From: Lachnospiraceae bacterium
GTDB taxonomy: Bacteria > Bacillota_A > Clostridia > Lachnospirales > Lachnospiraceae
DNA length: 7,333 nt
Reading direction: 5' to 3'
Assembly (NCBI GenBank): GCA_009774465.1
Contig: VSNT01000161.1
Location: 1-7,333, forward strand
Part shown: piece after piece, positions 1-7,299 of the stretch
Numbering within the stretch: position 1 is the stretch's first letter
How the letters are laid out: every line of letters begins with the position of its first letter
Notes under the pieces: generated by a model
Databases searched by the model: none
What the model was told of the DNA's origin: nothing
The model's input: only the letters and a program-made list of their open reading frames with translations
Translations under genes and position numbers: made by a program

Positions 1-116
1 TCCCAGTCCCTGCGTATCTGTGCATAATCGTTTCCGCTAAATCCCAGTTCCTGTAAAAATCTGCGTGCTTCCCCCTTATGGACTTCTCTGCGGTCATGAT
101 TGCCGAAGGTGGCATC
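1..116 (-). pseudogene. 5'-truncated gene fragment, unidentified product
   Basis: Read on the minus strand, this gives 38 protein-like codons, beginning Asp-Ala-Thr-Phe-Gly-Asn-His-Asp and continuing through REVHKGEARRFLQELGF to RRDW, still open at the window edge. An in-frame TAA (119-117) sits directly before the first codon. The frame holds no start codon, and the DNA upstream is AT-rich and non-coding, so the 5' part of the gene is missing. GC is about 50% by my count, against about 22% in the next 82 bases, so it differs in origin from the operon. I do not recognise the family. The GNHD tetrapeptide resembles a calcineurin-like metallophosphoesterase motif, but one tetrapeptide is too little for a call. 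A second frame opens with ATG at 115 and also stays open to the edge; it has no ribosome binding site and its translation looks less protein-like. Confidence 0.5.
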
Positions 117-202
117 TTAGAAAAATCTGTTTCTATGAAATTTTAATTATGAATCCATACAACCTGCAAACAATTTATATATCGTTCCTTGTTATAAAAT
201 TT

Positions 203-1129
203 TCAATAAATCCCTAATTCTTTATGTAGATCACTTAGCATTTTTCCCAGCGGTTTTGTTTTCATTGTTTCCCTGGTTATCTTTGGACCAAATACAGCCA
301 GTTTTATTTCCTGCTCCGAGACATTTACCTTATAGAGCACATCCTGAAATTCCTGTCTTTGTGTTCTGGAATAAATTTTCTTTTTTTCCAACAGTTCTTT
401 CACTTCAACATCATGAATCTGATAGGCTTCTTCTATTTTCATTTTTTCAATATTATTTTGGATAGCTTCATTTTCACTCTTAATTACAATCTTTGCCCTG
501 TTCTCAATGTCTGATTCACAATGAAATGTCACATCCCTTTCCCAATCAATTGTTTCATCGAATGGAGAAACAAATTCTGCGGTCTGATTATTTTTAATTC
601 TGTTGCAGTTTCCACATACAGGGACAAGATTGTACAGGCATACCGCAAAAATTGGATATTCAAGTTTGCTGAAAAAATGATCTAACTGTGCTCCGGAAGT
701 ACTTTCCCCTCTGCTGTTAATATAATCTCTGTTACAATATGGGCATACCGTCAGCCTGCTGTTTTTTACAAGCCTTACACGCATAGAATAGCCATCTTTT
801 TCCGAACCAGCTACTTTATCATATGCATCCACCAGTTCCTGATAGAAGTCATTTAATATATCTCCCGTCAGTTTATGCTCATAATATTCCCCTCTCATTT
901 CTTGAAGCTTTGAGGAATTTTCTACGTATTGTTTTGCTTTTTTTAATTTTACAAAAGGAGCAAGAACCAGTTCTCTAAATGCAGGCTCTGCACCATCCCA
1001 AAAATCTGTTGGCAGAAATTTCTTACTGCTGTTTAATATATAATTTTGTGTACTGTCGCTTATTTTTTTCTTAACAGTGTTCCAATATATTTCTTCAAAT
1101 TCCTTTGTATATGGATCTACTTTTATCAA
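203..1129 (-). CDS. HNH endonuclease, PtuB-like, partner of the upstream ATPase
   Basis: This 308-residue protein is a probable DNA or RNA nuclease and the likely effector of the operon. The centre holds a zinc-bound HNH (beta-beta-alpha metal) fold. It has CPYC at residues 129-132, the catalytic-type Asp150-His151, Asn167 in YNLVPVC, and the second pair Cys172/Cys175 followed by NRIKNN. A Pro-Phe pair (189-190) follows the fold, as is usual in these proteins. The four cysteines and the D-H...N set are all intact, so the enzyme should be active. The N-terminal 125 residues are helical, and the C-terminal part ends in a TKPLGKMLSDLHKELGI-like segment. The arrangement matches the HNH proteins paired with AAA ATPases in Septu and retron systems (PtuB); the gene symbol is withheld because the neighbourhood differs. 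The start is TTG (1129-1127), overlapping the ATPase stop as TTGA, with AAGGG 6 nt upstream. The next in-frame Met is residue 78, too late to be the start. It is the last gene of the run, and no clear terminator follows. Confidence 0.88.
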   Translation of the reverse strand: MIKVDPYTKEFEEIYWNTVKKKISDSTQNYILNSSKKFLPTDFWDGAEPAFRELVLAPFVKLKKAKQYVENSSKLQEMRGEYYEHKLTGDILNDFYQELVDAYDKVAGSEKDGYSMRVRLVKNSRLTVCPYCNRDYINSRGESTSGAQLDHFFSKLEYPIFAVCLYNLVPVCGNCNRIKNNQTAEFVSPFDETIDWERDVTFHCESDIENRAKIVIKSENEAIQNNIEKMKIEEAYQIHDVEVKELLEKKKIYSRTQRQEFQDVLYKVNVSEQEIKLAVFGPKITRETMKTKPLGKMLSDLHKELGIY

Positions 1130-3951
1130 ACTTTTCCCTTCTTTTCCAATTCACTTATCTCTTCTTCAATTTTTCTTTTTTCTTCCAATAACCGCTCCAT
1201 TGATCTATGCTCTTTCATCACTACTGATTCTTCTAACAGCTTTTCCAGCTCATACCGATACACCGGTTCTCCTATCTGCTCAATCAATAATTGTATCGCC
1301 AAATATACATCTTTTTCTTTCCCATAGTAACGCAGGATAATTTCTTTTATTTCCTCTCTTTTTCTGTCTATTTTATTTGCTTTCGGATTTTTAAGGCATA
1401 ACATAATACCTTCGATCAACTCTCTTGCATACTCGCCAATTGTATAATCCATAAAGAAATTTTCTTTTAAAAGCCTGTGGATATTTTGCCCTAAAGTACG
1501 GTCAAAATATTTTTTATTTTCTCCTGCCAGATAAGTTACATCTTCTCTTAAAATGTCTGACAATATAAAAGGTGAATTTGTAGTGATAACAATTTGTATT
1601 TTAGAGCCTTTCCCCACATAATTCATCATTTCAAGCAGCGTTTTCACATATCTGCGCTGCCATTCAGGATGATAATAAGTTTCACCCTCATCAATAAAAA
1701 TTAATGCTGTTTCTTCATCAAGAAGTGCATCTTCACTTCGAAACTCATTTTCACCAACCATATCCCGATATCTCTCAATTTCCTGGCGATATCCTGCCAA
1801 AAACCAGTAGAGCTTTGCCAAAAAGGCAAATTTTGCATATTGTCCCGATGAAAAATACTGAAGCTGCGCATCCGGAAGGAAAAGATATTTTTCTTCGATC
1901 CGGTTAATCCTGCCAGAATCTTTTAAATCCTTCAGTGAAAAAGTTTCCTCCATCCATCCATTTATCTGGCTGCATATTCTAAATATTTTGTTATCATCAA
2001 TATCTAAATATTCACATACTTTTCCTTCATCCATATTTTTCAAAAAAGTAAGTTGATAACAAAGCTCTCTATTTACAGTGCCTTCTATTTCCGCTTTTTG
2101 TTCCAGAACTTTTTCTTTTCCAAGTTCCAGTGCAATTGCCTTTCGTCTTCTGATAAAGCTTTCTGTTTCCGAGTAGTCAACCTGCCGGAATCCTCTAAGA
2201 CTTTTTCCAATCTCTCTTTTTTCCTGTATTAACCTGTCATTGTTCCGTCTGCCACTATCTTCAAAAAATAGATCTTCCTGATTGTTTTTTAACATATTTG
2301 AAAAATATGCAACCTTGCTGAATTCATTAAAGCTGTTATATATTCCCACATCAAATGGCTCCACGCCTTCACATGTCACATTACCAATATTGGTCAGAAA
2401 GTATGAGCTTTTTCCTAATTGAAACACAATTAAAAAGCGAGCCCCTTCATCTAAAATATTATATTCCTGGTAATCAAATTCCTTTATATAGCCCCGCTCA
2501 CAGATTATTCCATAATCCTCAATCAATCTCAATATTTTGAAGAAAAATTCCCGTAAAAAATCAACAATACTGGTCTTCCCCATTCCGTTCTTACCAACAA
2601 TACATGATAATGTCTGCACTGCTTTGCCATAAAAATTTTCTATCTGATCTAATTCTTTCTCCTGGCGTTTCAAAATCTTATATGCTTTCTCGTATTGAAA
2701 TTTATGATCAAAATCAATGATCTGATTTTTTATCCCCCTATAGTTATCCAAATATAGCAGCGAGAAAAACATTTCATTATATTGACTTTCAGATTTCATA
2801 ATAAATTTTCTGAGTTTCTGCTCGGTTTCTCTTGAAAAATAGCTTTCCAGGCGCCAATCCGAAGCAGAATATGGAAGTTCCAAAAATTTTTTATTGCCTT
2901 TTTTGTCTATGCTGCTGATTTCAATACTTCCTATATTTTTCAGAAATATTTTAACTATAAGTCTTTCATTCAGGAAAAAAGCACTTTCCCCATATGATTC
3001 TCTCTTCCAGTACACATTTGGCTTTTTACATATTATTATCATGTTTGTAATATAATTTTCTTCGAAAAGAAGAGAAGAAAAATTCCTGTATGAAACTTCT
3101 TCTGCAAATTTTTGTGCCAGATACGGCTCCAACCGCAGCGCCAGAATTATGGAATCCAGTAAAAGAAACTTGAGAACTGCCTTATTTAAACCACCTATTT
3201 GAGCATGTGTAATAATTGCATATACCTGGTGTCTGTATACCTCGTTATCAGCAATAAAATGCGTCTGATACTGTCCTAATAATTCCATAATAATTGCAGC
3301 AGGCAATACACCAATATACCTTTCAATCTGTGAAATTCCCTGAAAAGCATAGCCGGTATCATCCGGCGTTCCTGCATTAGAAATATGCATATACAGTACT
3401 TCTGCAATTTGATAACCATACTGCTTCTCATCCAACCCTTCAGGATAATATTTGCACAGCAGCTCAATTGCCTCCTCATTATCACTAAATTTCCCATAAA
3501 ACCCTTCGTAAAAATTAACCAGCCCCAAATACAAATCTTTATGTAACTTCGAATAATCATGCCTGACCATTGATGAAAATAAATTGTTATTCAATGCATG
3601 AAAAAAAGCATATGCCATATGTTTTTGAGCAAGAAGCCTTTGGTAGGCTGCATAATGCTTTAATTCATCATGTTTGGGATATAATAACATAATGATTGAA
3701 ACAGCAAACTTTCTTACCCCATTCTCGTAGTCAGATGATACAAATGTCTGCAACTGTTCCTTTTCAATTTCCTTCTCCTCCGCTTTAAAAAGAGCCTCAA
3801 GAAACGTTAAAACATCTTCTATGTCTCTAATCTCTTCTTTAGCAAGCATTGCAAATCCCTGGGGTATCTTATCCTTATACAATTCTGTAAAATTTAAGAT
3901 CCCCTTTGCAAGTTCATTCAATTCTTTAGATTTTTCTATATTATCATCCAT
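1126..3951 (-). CDS. Large SMC/ABC-type AAA ATPase (PtuA-like core with long N-terminal helical domain)
   Basis: The protein has 941 residues from the ATG at 3951. It is a probable nucleotide-dependent sensor or regulator of the HNH nuclease encoded next. Residues 1 to about 390 are mostly helical, with a beta-hairpin-like stretch near 331-358, and match nothing I recognise. The ATPase starts near 394 with LLYLDNYRG, the usual first strand of SMC-like ATPases. Walker A is GKNGMGKT (453-460, DNA 2572-2595), the ABC-like signature is SSGQ (701-704), and Walker B is IFIDEGE with Asp754-Glu755. HP (761-762) lies in the D-loop region, and TTNSPF (790-795) sits where most relatives carry TTHSPF. 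About 240 residues separate Walker A from the signature. The C-terminus has an IGEP motif (893-896) and then a charged coiled coil (about 897-939). There is no TOPRIM domain, so it is not an OLD nuclease. Classical PtuA proteins are much shorter. An in-frame TTG at 3993 would add 14 residues but lacks a usable ribosome binding site; the ATG has AGGA 11 nt upstream. Confidence 0.88.
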   Translation of the reverse strand: MDDNIEKSKELNELAKGILNFTELYKDKIPQGFAMLAKEEIRDIEDVLTFLEALFKAEEKEIEKEQLQTFVSSDYENGVRKFAVSIIMLLYPKHDELKHYAAYQRLLAQKHMAYAFFHALNNNLFSSMVRHDYSKLHKDLYLGLVNFYEGFYGKFSDNEEAIELLCKYYPEGLDEKQYGYQIAEVLYMHISNAGTPDDTGYAFQGISQIERYIGVLPAAIIMELLGQYQTHFIADNEVYRHQVYAIITHAQIGGLNKAVLKFLLLDSIILALRLEPYLAQKFAEEVSYRNFSSLLFEENYITNMIIICKKPNVYWKRESYGESAFFLNERLIVKIFLKNIGSIEISSIDKKGNKKFLELPYSASDWRLESYFSRETEQKLRKFIMKSESQYNEMFFSLLYLDNYRGIKNQIIDFDHKFQYEKAYKILKRQEKELDQIENFYGKAVQTLSCIVGKNGMGKTSIVDFLREFFFKILRLIEDYGIICERGYIKEFDYQEYNILDEGARFLIVFQLGKSSYFLTNIGNVTCEGVEPFDVGIYNSFNEFSKVAYFSNMLKNNQEDLFFEDSGRRNNDRLIQEKREIGKSLRGFRQVDYSETESFIRRRKAIALELGKEKVLEQKAEIEGTVNRELCYQLTFLKNMDEGKVCEYLDIDDNKIFRICSQINGWMEETFSLKDLKDSGRINRIEEKYLFLPDAQLQYFSSGQYAKFAFLAKLYWFLAGYRQEIERYRDMVGENEFRSEDALLDEETALIFIDEGETYYHPEWQRRYVKTLLEMMNYVGKGSKIQIVITTNSPFILSDILREDVTYLAGENKKYFDRTLGQNIHRLLKENFFMDYTIGEYARELIEGIMLCLKNPKANKIDRKREEIKEIILRYYGKEKDVYLAIQLLIEQIGEPVYRYELEKLLEESVVMKEHRSMERLLEEKRKIEEEISELEKKGKV
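1136..1140 (-). promoter_or_regulatory. Ribosome binding site for the TTG start of the HNH gene
   Basis: AAGGG on the minus strand lies 6 nt before the TTG at 1129-1127, inside the last codons of the ATPase gene. It supports the TTG start, for which there is no nearby ATG alternative. Together with the TTGA stop/start overlap, it suggests that the nuclease is made by translational coupling to the ATPase. Confidence 0.6.
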
Positions 3952-3962
3952 GCTTTTTATAT

Positions 3963-3966
3963 TCCT
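3963..3966 (-). promoter_or_regulatory. Ribosome binding site deciding the ATPase start
   Basis: AGGA on the minus strand lies 11 nt before the ATG at 3951. The earlier in-frame TTG (3993-3991) has only GAAG one base away, too close to act. This favours the ATG and leaves a 66-nt gap after the SH3 gene, instead of 24 nt. The spacing is on the long side, so the choice is moderate, not firm. Confidence 0.4.
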
Positions 3967-4017
3967 GTATGAGTTTACTATTTGCGCATCCAAACTTCAA
4001 ATGATGGTTCATTCCAT

Positions 4018-4827
4018 TCACCTTTCCGGCCCATTTATCAATGATTCCAACTGCGTACTTTCCACAAGTTTTCCACTCAGCCATCCTTCCACTTCTTCTG
4101 ACGGAACATAGATTTTAATCCAATATCTTCCTTCTTCGTCGCAATCCCACTGATATCTGTAAAAAATTTCTGTCCCGGCATTCACACCCCCAATAATTTC
4201 CCCGTCAAGAGAAGGCTCCTGCCTTACATTTGCACCATTTTTCCCAGTTTCATTTAATTGAATGTAAACAGGTATTTCCTCTTTTTCCTCTGCCGCCTCA
4301 GCCGGTTCCTCCGCGGTTTGTTCCGGCTCCTTTTTTACAAACAACGGAGGATAATCCTCATATCCCCGGGACAGAGTCTCTTCGTACTTCTGAAAAAATT
4401 TTTTGATATTTTTAAATTCAACAAAATATTCCTTTTGCAAATGTTCAGCCACTGGCATATCAACAAACACTGCCAAAAAATATATAATAACAGTTCCTGA
4501 AATCACCCAAAATTTTAATGCCTTATGCGTTTTTACTTTTTTCCTTTCTGCGCCGCCATTAAGCTTTTTATCTCCCCATTCAATAATCTTATTGTCAATT
4601 TCTACTGCCCATGAATTGTTTCTTCCAAGTAAATAAATCACTTCTGTAGATATCCATACACATCCTTTAATCAGATAAGGCTTTAATCGAAATGCCACAC
4701 CTGATTTCCTTACTAATTTACACAACATAAAAATAAGAAAAAGAGAGACAGTAATCTCTATAAAAAAACGAATCGACCAGCTTAAATGGTAAAAATTCTG
4801 CCATGCTCCAAAATAAATTTTTTTCAT
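4018..4827 (-). CDS. Membrane protein with C-terminal bacterial SH3-type domain
   Basis: This 269-residue protein has clear hydrophobic segments at about 20-38 (FFIEITVSLFLIFMLCKLV) and 106-123 (FWVISGTVIIYFLAVFVD), and a weaker one at about 51-68. The region between the two strong segments is rich in Lys/Arg (38-54 and 94-105) and should be cytoplasmic by the positive-inside rule, which puts the C-terminal half outside the membrane. A Glu/Ala/Pro-rich linker (167-185) leads to an SH3-like domain at about 188-256. That domain carries the family hallmark GANVRQEPSLDGEIIG, then aromatic strands (FYRYQW, RYWIKIY) and a closing EGWLSGKLVE. Bacterial SH3 domains of this type usually bind cell wall or peptide ligands. 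The ATG overlaps the previous stop as ATGA, with GGAG 10 nt upstream, so translation is coupled. In this operon it is the only evident membrane anchor. I infer that it tethers the SPFH-like protein or senses the envelope; the exact topology is uncertain. Confidence 0.75.
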   Translation of the reverse strand: MKKIYFGAWQNFYHLSWSIRFFIEITVSLFLIFMLCKLVRKSGVAFRLKPYLIKGCVWISTEVIYLLGRNNSWAVEIDNKIIEWGDKKLNGGAERKKVKTHKALKFWVISGTVIIYFLAVFVDMPVAEHLQKEYFVEFKNIKKFFQKYEETLSRGYEDYPPLFVKKEPEQTAEEPAEAAEEKEEIPVYIQLNETGKNGANVRQEPSLDGEIIGGVNAGTEIFYRYQWDCDEEGRYWIKIYVPSEEVEGWLSGKLVESTQLESLINGPER

Positions 4828-5855
4828 GGTATGTAATCTCCATCGGTAACCGGGGCTGCTTCTTTCATCTGATCAGACTCACTAACTTTCTCTTCCTCGT
4901 TTTTCCTATCACCCTCTAAATTTTTTCTGCTTTTTTCTTCTAATTTTTTTTCGTCGTTGCCCGGTAATTGTTTTTGTCCTACTCCCTGCATAAATTCGTT
5001 ATTTGCAAAAATTTCATTTAACTTTTCCATCATTTCTTTTTGTGTCAGCATATCACCTGCTACCGCAGTTTGCAGCATCCCCATCTTTTCTGAACGGGCT
5101 CTCACCAGATAGTCATAAAGTTCCTTCCCATCCATATTGCCTTTTAAATATTCATCAACAACAGATCCCATATTTCCAAAATTCTGCCACATTAATGCCA
5201 TATCACTTATTTGTTTCATTTTCAGTTTCTGCTCACTATCAGCAACTCTTTCCGCCTGTTCATTTCTGGCAATCTGTTCATCCGTCTCGTTTTTTGAAAC
5301 ATGAATTCCAACTGTTTTTTTCTTATTGGACTCCCGCATCTTTGCCGCTTCTTCTTCCGGTGTTACTAAAACCTCCAGCCTCCTGAATCTCACACCTTCA
5401 TATTGTTTCAGCCTTTTTTCAATCTCATTTTCCAAAGCATTCTGCAGTTCTATATCTTCCCATGCATTCCATTTTCCATCCTGCTGCCTTATCACATTTC
5501 TCACTGTATGCGAAATATCCTCTTCTTCCATTCTCCCCTGAAAAAAATACATCCGGACATCCTGTATAGAATAAGACATTTTAATCACAATATCAAAGTG
5601 AAAATCTCTGTCTTCCATAATTACACGATCATTTTGATGAAATAATTTTTCTTCCAGGGAAAGGGTTATTTTCTGATTATAGTGTCCATGTCTTACCTCT
5701 GCCGAAGAATATTTAACCCCGCAATTAATAAGCATACTGTTTTGCGCTCCTGCTCCCGACTGACACAATAAAAAACATTCTCCATCCTGGGGATTGGGAA
5801 CTTTTTCTACCAATCCCAGTTTAAATGGTTCTTCACTCACTATAAATTCACTCAT
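4824..5855 (-). CDS. Soluble SPFH/band-7-like protein with coiled coil
   Basis: The protein has 343 residues, with no signal peptide or membrane segment. Residues 1-75 look beta-rich. Residues about 80-168 follow the SPFH (band 7/stomatin) pattern. A strand pair (FHFDIVIKMSYSIQDVRMYFF) is followed by a helix with VRNVIRQ, a second helix with ELQNALENEIEKRL, and a last strand (VRFRRLEVLVTPEEEA). A charged helix likely to form a coiled coil follows at about 190-222. A compact helical segment follows (FGNMGSVVDEYLKGNMDGKELYDYL, split about 226-250), and then a Lys/Glu-rich, probably disordered tail (295-343). SPFH proteins assemble into ring- or cage-like oligomers on membranes. Here the usual N-terminal anchor is absent and may be supplied by the SH3 membrane protein encoded next, whose ATG overlaps this stop. 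The start ATG has AGGAGG 7 nt upstream (5868-5863) and overlaps the preceding gene by 8 nt. The SPFH call rests on pattern reading only and needs a profile search. Confidence 0.7.
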   Translation of the reverse strand: MSEFIVSEEPFKLGLVEKVPNPQDGECFLLCQSGAGAQNSMLINCGVKYSSAEVRHGHYNQKITLSLEEKLFHQNDRVIMEDRDFHFDIVIKMSYSIQDVRMYFFQGRMEEEDISHTVRNVIRQQDGKWNAWEDIELQNALENEIEKRLKQYEGVRFRRLEVLVTPEEEAAKMRESNKKKTVGIHVSKNETDEQIARNEQAERVADSEQKLKMKQISDMALMWQNFGNMGSVVDEYLKGNMDGKELYDYLVRARSEKMGMLQTAVAGDMLTQKEMMEKLNEIFANNEFMQGVGQKQLPGNDEKKLEEKSRKNLEGDRKNEEEKVSESDQMKEAAPVTDGDYIP

Positions 5856-7287
5856 TGCCTGACCTCCTGTGTACTTTAATACAAATATCTATTTGCCCTT
5901 CTTCATCACAAATTCCCCAAAATGCTTTTTGAATAAATTTCTCTAAACTGTAATTTGGCATTTGACTGGCCTCTTTATCATATTCTGCTAATAAATTATA
6001 AAAATTTTCTCTGTTAAGCCTGTCCCGCCATACCATCTGCCATAAATATCGAAGCCGGGCACCGGTAGGATCGTCCTGCATGGCTATGCGGATGAAAACC
6101 GCATCTTCCCCCTCTTCATACCGCGCGAATTGAGTATCAATGCAAAACAATATCCAAAACAACCGTGAAACATCCCTGATATTTCTCGGCGAAGAATTGC
6201 CACTTGCTAATTCATATATCTTTTCAATTAAAATCCTGTAAAAAGTAAAGGCTCTCATTCCTGCTGCAAAAAAATCTGATCCACATTGTAAATATTCTCC
6301 GTATTTTTCTCCTCGCAGTTCCTCCATCGTTCTGTCTATATAACAGGAAATAATTGTTTCCAATATATCATTTTTATTTTTTTGACCGACACACACCAAT
6401 AACCCTGTCAGCAAATAATGAATATTACGTTCCTTACTCCAATTATCCAGCAGTTTGTAAATATTTTCCTGAAAATCATTTCTTTTGTCTAATACTCTCA
6501 CAACCTGCGCTATCATCATATCCGTTGTAATACTGTTTTTACGTCGAATTTGATTTACCATGTGATTCAAAAAATAATGATAATCCCAGCATGCCAACTG
6601 CCCCATAATCTCTCCCGCTCTTTTCGACATGGAAATTGTCTTCCCCATATAACGCTTTTCCAGCCAGGACATGATCACATCCTGGAGCTGCGGACATTCT
6701 ATCCATATATATTTTAATATTGTTTCCTGTAAGATTTTCTGCTCAAGCTTCACGATATCTATAGGCGTTATACCTGTATAAGTGTTGAGTTCTCCTTTAC
6801 AGATCACTGCCCCAAATTGACTTAATGTTTCCGTGATGCCATACCGCTTCTCTTCTTTGTCACTCTTATTTTCAAAAGTTTCATAAAGGTCCTCTGCTGC
6901 ACGCATTACCCACATATAGGGCATAGTATCAAAAACTGCAACTGCAATCATTAACGCCATAGGATATGCTTCATAATTCTCCGTCAGCCATTTGTTTCTT
7001 TTGCTTTCATCAGAAAATATATTTCGTTTCGTAGTCTTTTCTTTTTCCCTTACTTCTTCCTGCCCACCCGCATAAATTTTTTCAATCTGGGCATTATCAC
7101 TGGCCATAATACCGTGATTATTTACAATCCTGTATTGAATATATATATTCTTTCTATCATCATCCTGTCCAGAGTTTTCAAGCATTTTCGTAAAAAAATC
7201 TTTTTCTGATTTTTCACATTTTTCTGTCTGATTAGACTGCTTTTCGTTTTCTTCTTTTCTTTCTTCAACTTTCTGTTCTGTTTCCAT
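5848..7287 (-). CDS. Helical-repeat protein of unknown function, first gene of the operon
   Basis: This 479-residue cytoplasmic protein is one I do not recognise. Residues 1-45 are highly charged (Glu/Lys rich) and probably disordered. Residues 48-73 form a short beta-like segment, IYIQYRIVNNHGIMASDNAQ followed by IEKIYAGG, with an Asn-Asn-x-Gly and a Asp-Asn-Ala turn. From about 100 to 465 the sequence is almost entirely helical, with regularly spaced Trp, Tyr and Leu as in HEAT/ARM-like solenoids. Examples are AYPMALMIAVAVFDTMPY, IMGQLACWDYHYFLNHMV and LRYLWQMVWRDRLN. The 108-126 stretch is hydrophobic but is broken by Asp and Pro, and is more likely a buried helix than a membrane span. No catalytic motif is visible. 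A solenoid of this kind usually serves as a protein-binding scaffold or ligand sensor, which is my inference here. The ATG has GGGAGGA just upstream (7299-7293). It leads the operon, and its stop lies 8 nt inside the SPFH-like gene. Confidence 0.75.
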   Translation of the reverse strand: METEQKVEERKEENEKQSNQTEKCEKSEKDFFTKMLENSGQDDDRKNIYIQYRIVNNHGIMASDNAQIEKIYAGGQEEVREKEKTTKRNIFSDESKRNKWLTENYEAYPMALMIAVAVFDTMPYMWVMRAAEDLYETFENKSDKEEKRYGITETLSQFGAVICKGELNTYTGITPIDIVKLEQKILQETILKYIWIECPQLQDVIMSWLEKRYMGKTISMSKRAGEIMGQLACWDYHYFLNHMVNQIRRKNSITTDMMIAQVVRVLDKRNDFQENIYKLLDNWSKERNIHYLLTGLLVCVGQKNKNDILETIISCYIDRTMEELRGEKYGEYLQCGSDFFAAGMRAFTFYRILIEKIYELASGNSSPRNIRDVSRLFWILFCIDTQFARYEEGEDAVFIRIAMQDDPTGARLRYLWQMVWRDRLNRENFYNLLAEYDKEASQMPNYSLEKFIQKAFWGICDEEGQIDICIKVHRRSGNE

Positions 7288-7292
7288 GCCAT

Positions 7293-7299
7293 TCCTCCC
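7293..7299 (-). promoter_or_regulatory. Strong ribosome binding site of the lead gene
   Basis: GGGAGGA on the minus strand; its GGAGG core ends 6 nt before the ATG at 7287. It fixes the start of the 479-residue protein. The 34 bases upstream of it, to the window edge, are nearly all A and T, as expected for a promoter or leader and not for coding DNA. Confidence 0.65.

Noticed and set aside
2..53. Imperfect direct repeat CCCAGTCCCTG / CCCAGTTCCTG
   Set aside because: Two 11-base copies with one mismatch lie inside the coding fragment, and no third copy was seen. Probably chance.
120..202. Possible terminator after the HNH gene
   Set aside because: Only a four-base-pair stem (TATG-GATT-CATA) was found, without a following T run. 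It is not a credible intrinsic terminator.
1046..1340. Two overlapping plus-strand open frames rich in Phe and Ser
   Set aside because: They lie opposite the ATPase and HNH genes. Their composition is what A-rich coding DNA gives on the reverse strand, and neither has a ribosome binding site.
3276..3560. Minus-strand 94-codon open frame in another phase inside the ATPase gene
   Set aside because: The ATPase frame runs through the whole stretch, and the alternative peptide shows no domain or start signal.
1126..3951. OLD-family nuclease or a complete retron
   Set aside because: No TOPRIM domain follows the ATPase, and no reverse transcriptase or retron RNA region is present in the window.
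5003..5645. Plus-strand open frames opposite the SPFH-like gene
   Set aside because: They are reverse-strand shadows of a gene with a strong ribosome binding site and a coherent protein, and have no protein character of their own.
5718..5777. Cys27, Cys31 and Cys45 of the SPFH-like protein as a zinc site
   Set aside because: The spacing does not match a known zinc ribbon and a fourth ligand is not evident.
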